DNA from: Deltaproteobacteria bacterium
GTDB lineage: Bacteria > Desulfobacterota > Desulfuromonadia > Geobacterales > Pseudopelobacteraceae
DNA length: 64,000 nt
Direction of reading: 5' to 3'
Assembly (NCBI GenBank): GCA_021778115.1
Contig: JAJYCS010000001.1
Span: forward strand, 1-64,000
The notes beneath the pieces were generated by a model, which worked only from the letters and a program-made list of their open reading frames with translations, did no database searches and was not told the DNA's origin. Of the stretch, positions 62,905 through 64,000 are shown one piece after another. Made by a program: the position numbers and the translations under genes. Position 1 is the first letter of the stretch. Each line of letters opens with the position of its first letter.

Positions 62905-64000
62905 ATGTTCACCGTGGCCGAGATAGCCGTTGCAAGTAACGGTCGGGTCATGGGGAGTGACAGCGGTAGGGTCAGCGGCGTGAGTACCGACTCTCGGACC
63001 GTTGTGCCGGGGGAGCTGTTCGTGCCGTTACAGGGCGAACGGTTCGACGGCCATACCTACCTGGAGCAGGTGGCTGCCACCGGGGTTGGCGTCTGTCTGG
63101 TCGAAGAACGCTGGCTGAAGCAGCATGCGCTGCCGGAAGGGCTCACAGCCGTGGTGGTGCGGGATACCCTGCGTGCCCTGGGGGACCTCGCGTTGGCCTA
63201 TCGTCAGCGTTTCGAACCACTGCTGATCGGGGTAACCGGCAGCAACGGCAAGACTACCACCAAGGAGATGCTGGCCAGCATCCTGCGACTAACCGGCCCC
63301 GGCCTGGCCACTGAGGGTAACCTGAATAACCTGATCGGCCTGCCGCGGATGGTCTTCCGCCTGCAGCCGGAACACCGCTGGGCCGTGCTGGAGATGGGGA
63401 TGAGCGAGCCGGGGGAGATCGACCGTCTGGCAGAGATTGCGCGTCCCAAGGTGGGAGTGGTCCTGAACGCCTTTCCAGCCCACCTGCAGAGCATGGGGAG
63501 TGTGGAGGCGGTGGCCAGGGCCAAGGGTGAGCTGTTATTCCGGATCAGCGACAACGGGCTGGCCGTGGTCAACGGCGACGACCCCCGCATCGTCTCCTTG
63601 CCGCAGAACCCTTCAGCGCGCCGGATCAGCTTCGGCATCAGCCGGGGGGAGGTGCGGGCCGAAGGGATACACTCTCACGGGACAGAAGGGCAGCGTTTTA
63701 CCCTGGTGACCCCGAAGGGTGGGGTGGAGGTCTCTCTGGCAGTCTGCGGCAGGCATCTCATCTATAACGCCCTCGCCGCCGCGGCAGCCCTCCTGGATAT
63801 GGCGCCGCTGCCGGTCATCGCCGAGGGGCTTGCCCGTTTTACCCCCTATCGCGGCCGCTTCTGTGTTGAACAAGTTGGCGGCTTGACCCTGATAGATGAC
63901 AGCTATAACGCCAATCCCGCCTCAACCGCGGCAGCGTTGACCACCCTGGAGCAGCTGAAGGGTGACGGCAGGGTCTTTGTCGCCCTGGGGGACATGCTGG
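62905..64000 (+). CDS. murF: UDP-MurNAc-tripeptide--D-Ala-D-Ala ligase (partial, cut by window end)
   Basis: The frame opens at the ATG right after the murE stop and stays open to the last base (365 full codons); it is missing from the ORF track because it has no stop in the window. The ATP loop GVTGSNGKTTTKEM, the NLNNLIGLP motif, EMGMSEPGEI and LIDDSYNANPAS identify MurF, which adds D-Ala-D-Ala. The C-terminal domain is beyond the window. Confidence 0.96.
   Translation, partial: MFTVAEIAVASNGRVMGSDSGRVSGVSTDSRTVVPGELFVPLQGERFDGHTYLEQVAATGVGVCLVEERWLKQHALPEGLTAVVVRDTLRALGDLALAYRQRFEPLLIGVTGSNGKTTTKEMLASILRLTGPGLATEGNLNNLIGLPRMVFRLQPEHRWAVLEMGMSEPGEIDRLAEIARPKVGVVLNAFPAHLQSMGSVEAVARAKGELLFRISDNGLAVVNGDDPRIVSLPQNPSARRISFGISRGEVRAEGIHSHGTEGQRFTLVTPKGGVEVSLAVCGRHLIYNALAAAAALLDMAPLPVIAEGLARFTPYRGRFCVEQVGGLTLIDDSYNANPASTAAALTTLEQLKGDGRVFVALGDML

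Overview
The window is dense, high-GC bacterial chromosome with no mobile element, CRISPR array or phage gene visible. The gene content points to a Geobacter-like member of the Desulfuromonadia: a nine-haem c-type cytochrome, a CcsB-type cytochrome c maturation gene inside a haem operon, a menaquinone (futalosine) pathway gene, many hybrid histidine kinases and c-di-GMP enzymes, sigma-54 promoters next to nitrogen genes, and an ANTAR regulator. This is inference from gene content; no 16S gene is present.

Layout. 1-8820: the end of one hybrid kinase; a nitrogen-linked block (GNAT and short NifB on the minus strand, a DraG-like glycohydrolase on the plus strand, then an ANTAR regulator) with sigma-54-type promoters; two translationally coupled hybrid kinases and a methyltransferase. 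8877-14184: PcrA-type helicase, a membrane diguanylate cyclase, threonine ammonia-lyase and a UDP-glucuronate-epimerase-like protein. 14202-15054: thioredoxin and a TlpA-like thioredoxin. 15147-21438: a haem/sirohaem operon (precorrin-2 dehydrogenase, ccsB, hemA, a REC-GGDEF gene, hemC, cobA-hemD fusion).

21524-31511 (minus strand): a tightly packed run of nine-haem cytochrome, lon, mlaE, mlaF, mlaD, two M16 peptidases and possibly flgM. 31581-38966: a hypothetical gene, an NAD(P)-binding protein with elbB, a cupin regulator, an HtrA-like lipoprotein protease, a small conserved protein, rluD and uvrC. 39115-44938: ammonium transporter with a sigma-54-type promoter and a terminator-like leader, then an undescribed envelope set (TPR/TolA-like/beta-sandwich protein, LysM protein, membrane pseudo-receiver protein).

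45082-51500: glcD, a small membrane protein, maf and yggS on the plus strand; engB-folE2-mqnB-carbonic anhydrase on the minus strand; an ankyrin protein. 51606-55231: EfpL-type elongation factor, tRNA-Ile2(CAU), Nif3-like protein, zinc-ribbon protein, the RNase P RNA and a small conserved protein. 55334-57229: GAF-GGDEF-EAL protein. 57491-64000: start of the division/cell-wall cluster (mraZ, rsmH, ftsL, ftsI, murE, murF, the last cut by the window edge) with a promoter and a regular four-repeat MraZ box.

The most interesting signals are the compact nitrogen module with divergent sigma-54 promoters and a degenerate ANTAR receiver, the ammonium-transporter leader, the envelope gene triad at 40.5-44.9 kb, and a set of genes (engB, draG-like, pcrA, uvrC) whose promoter elements sit so close to the start codon that their mRNAs may be leaderless.
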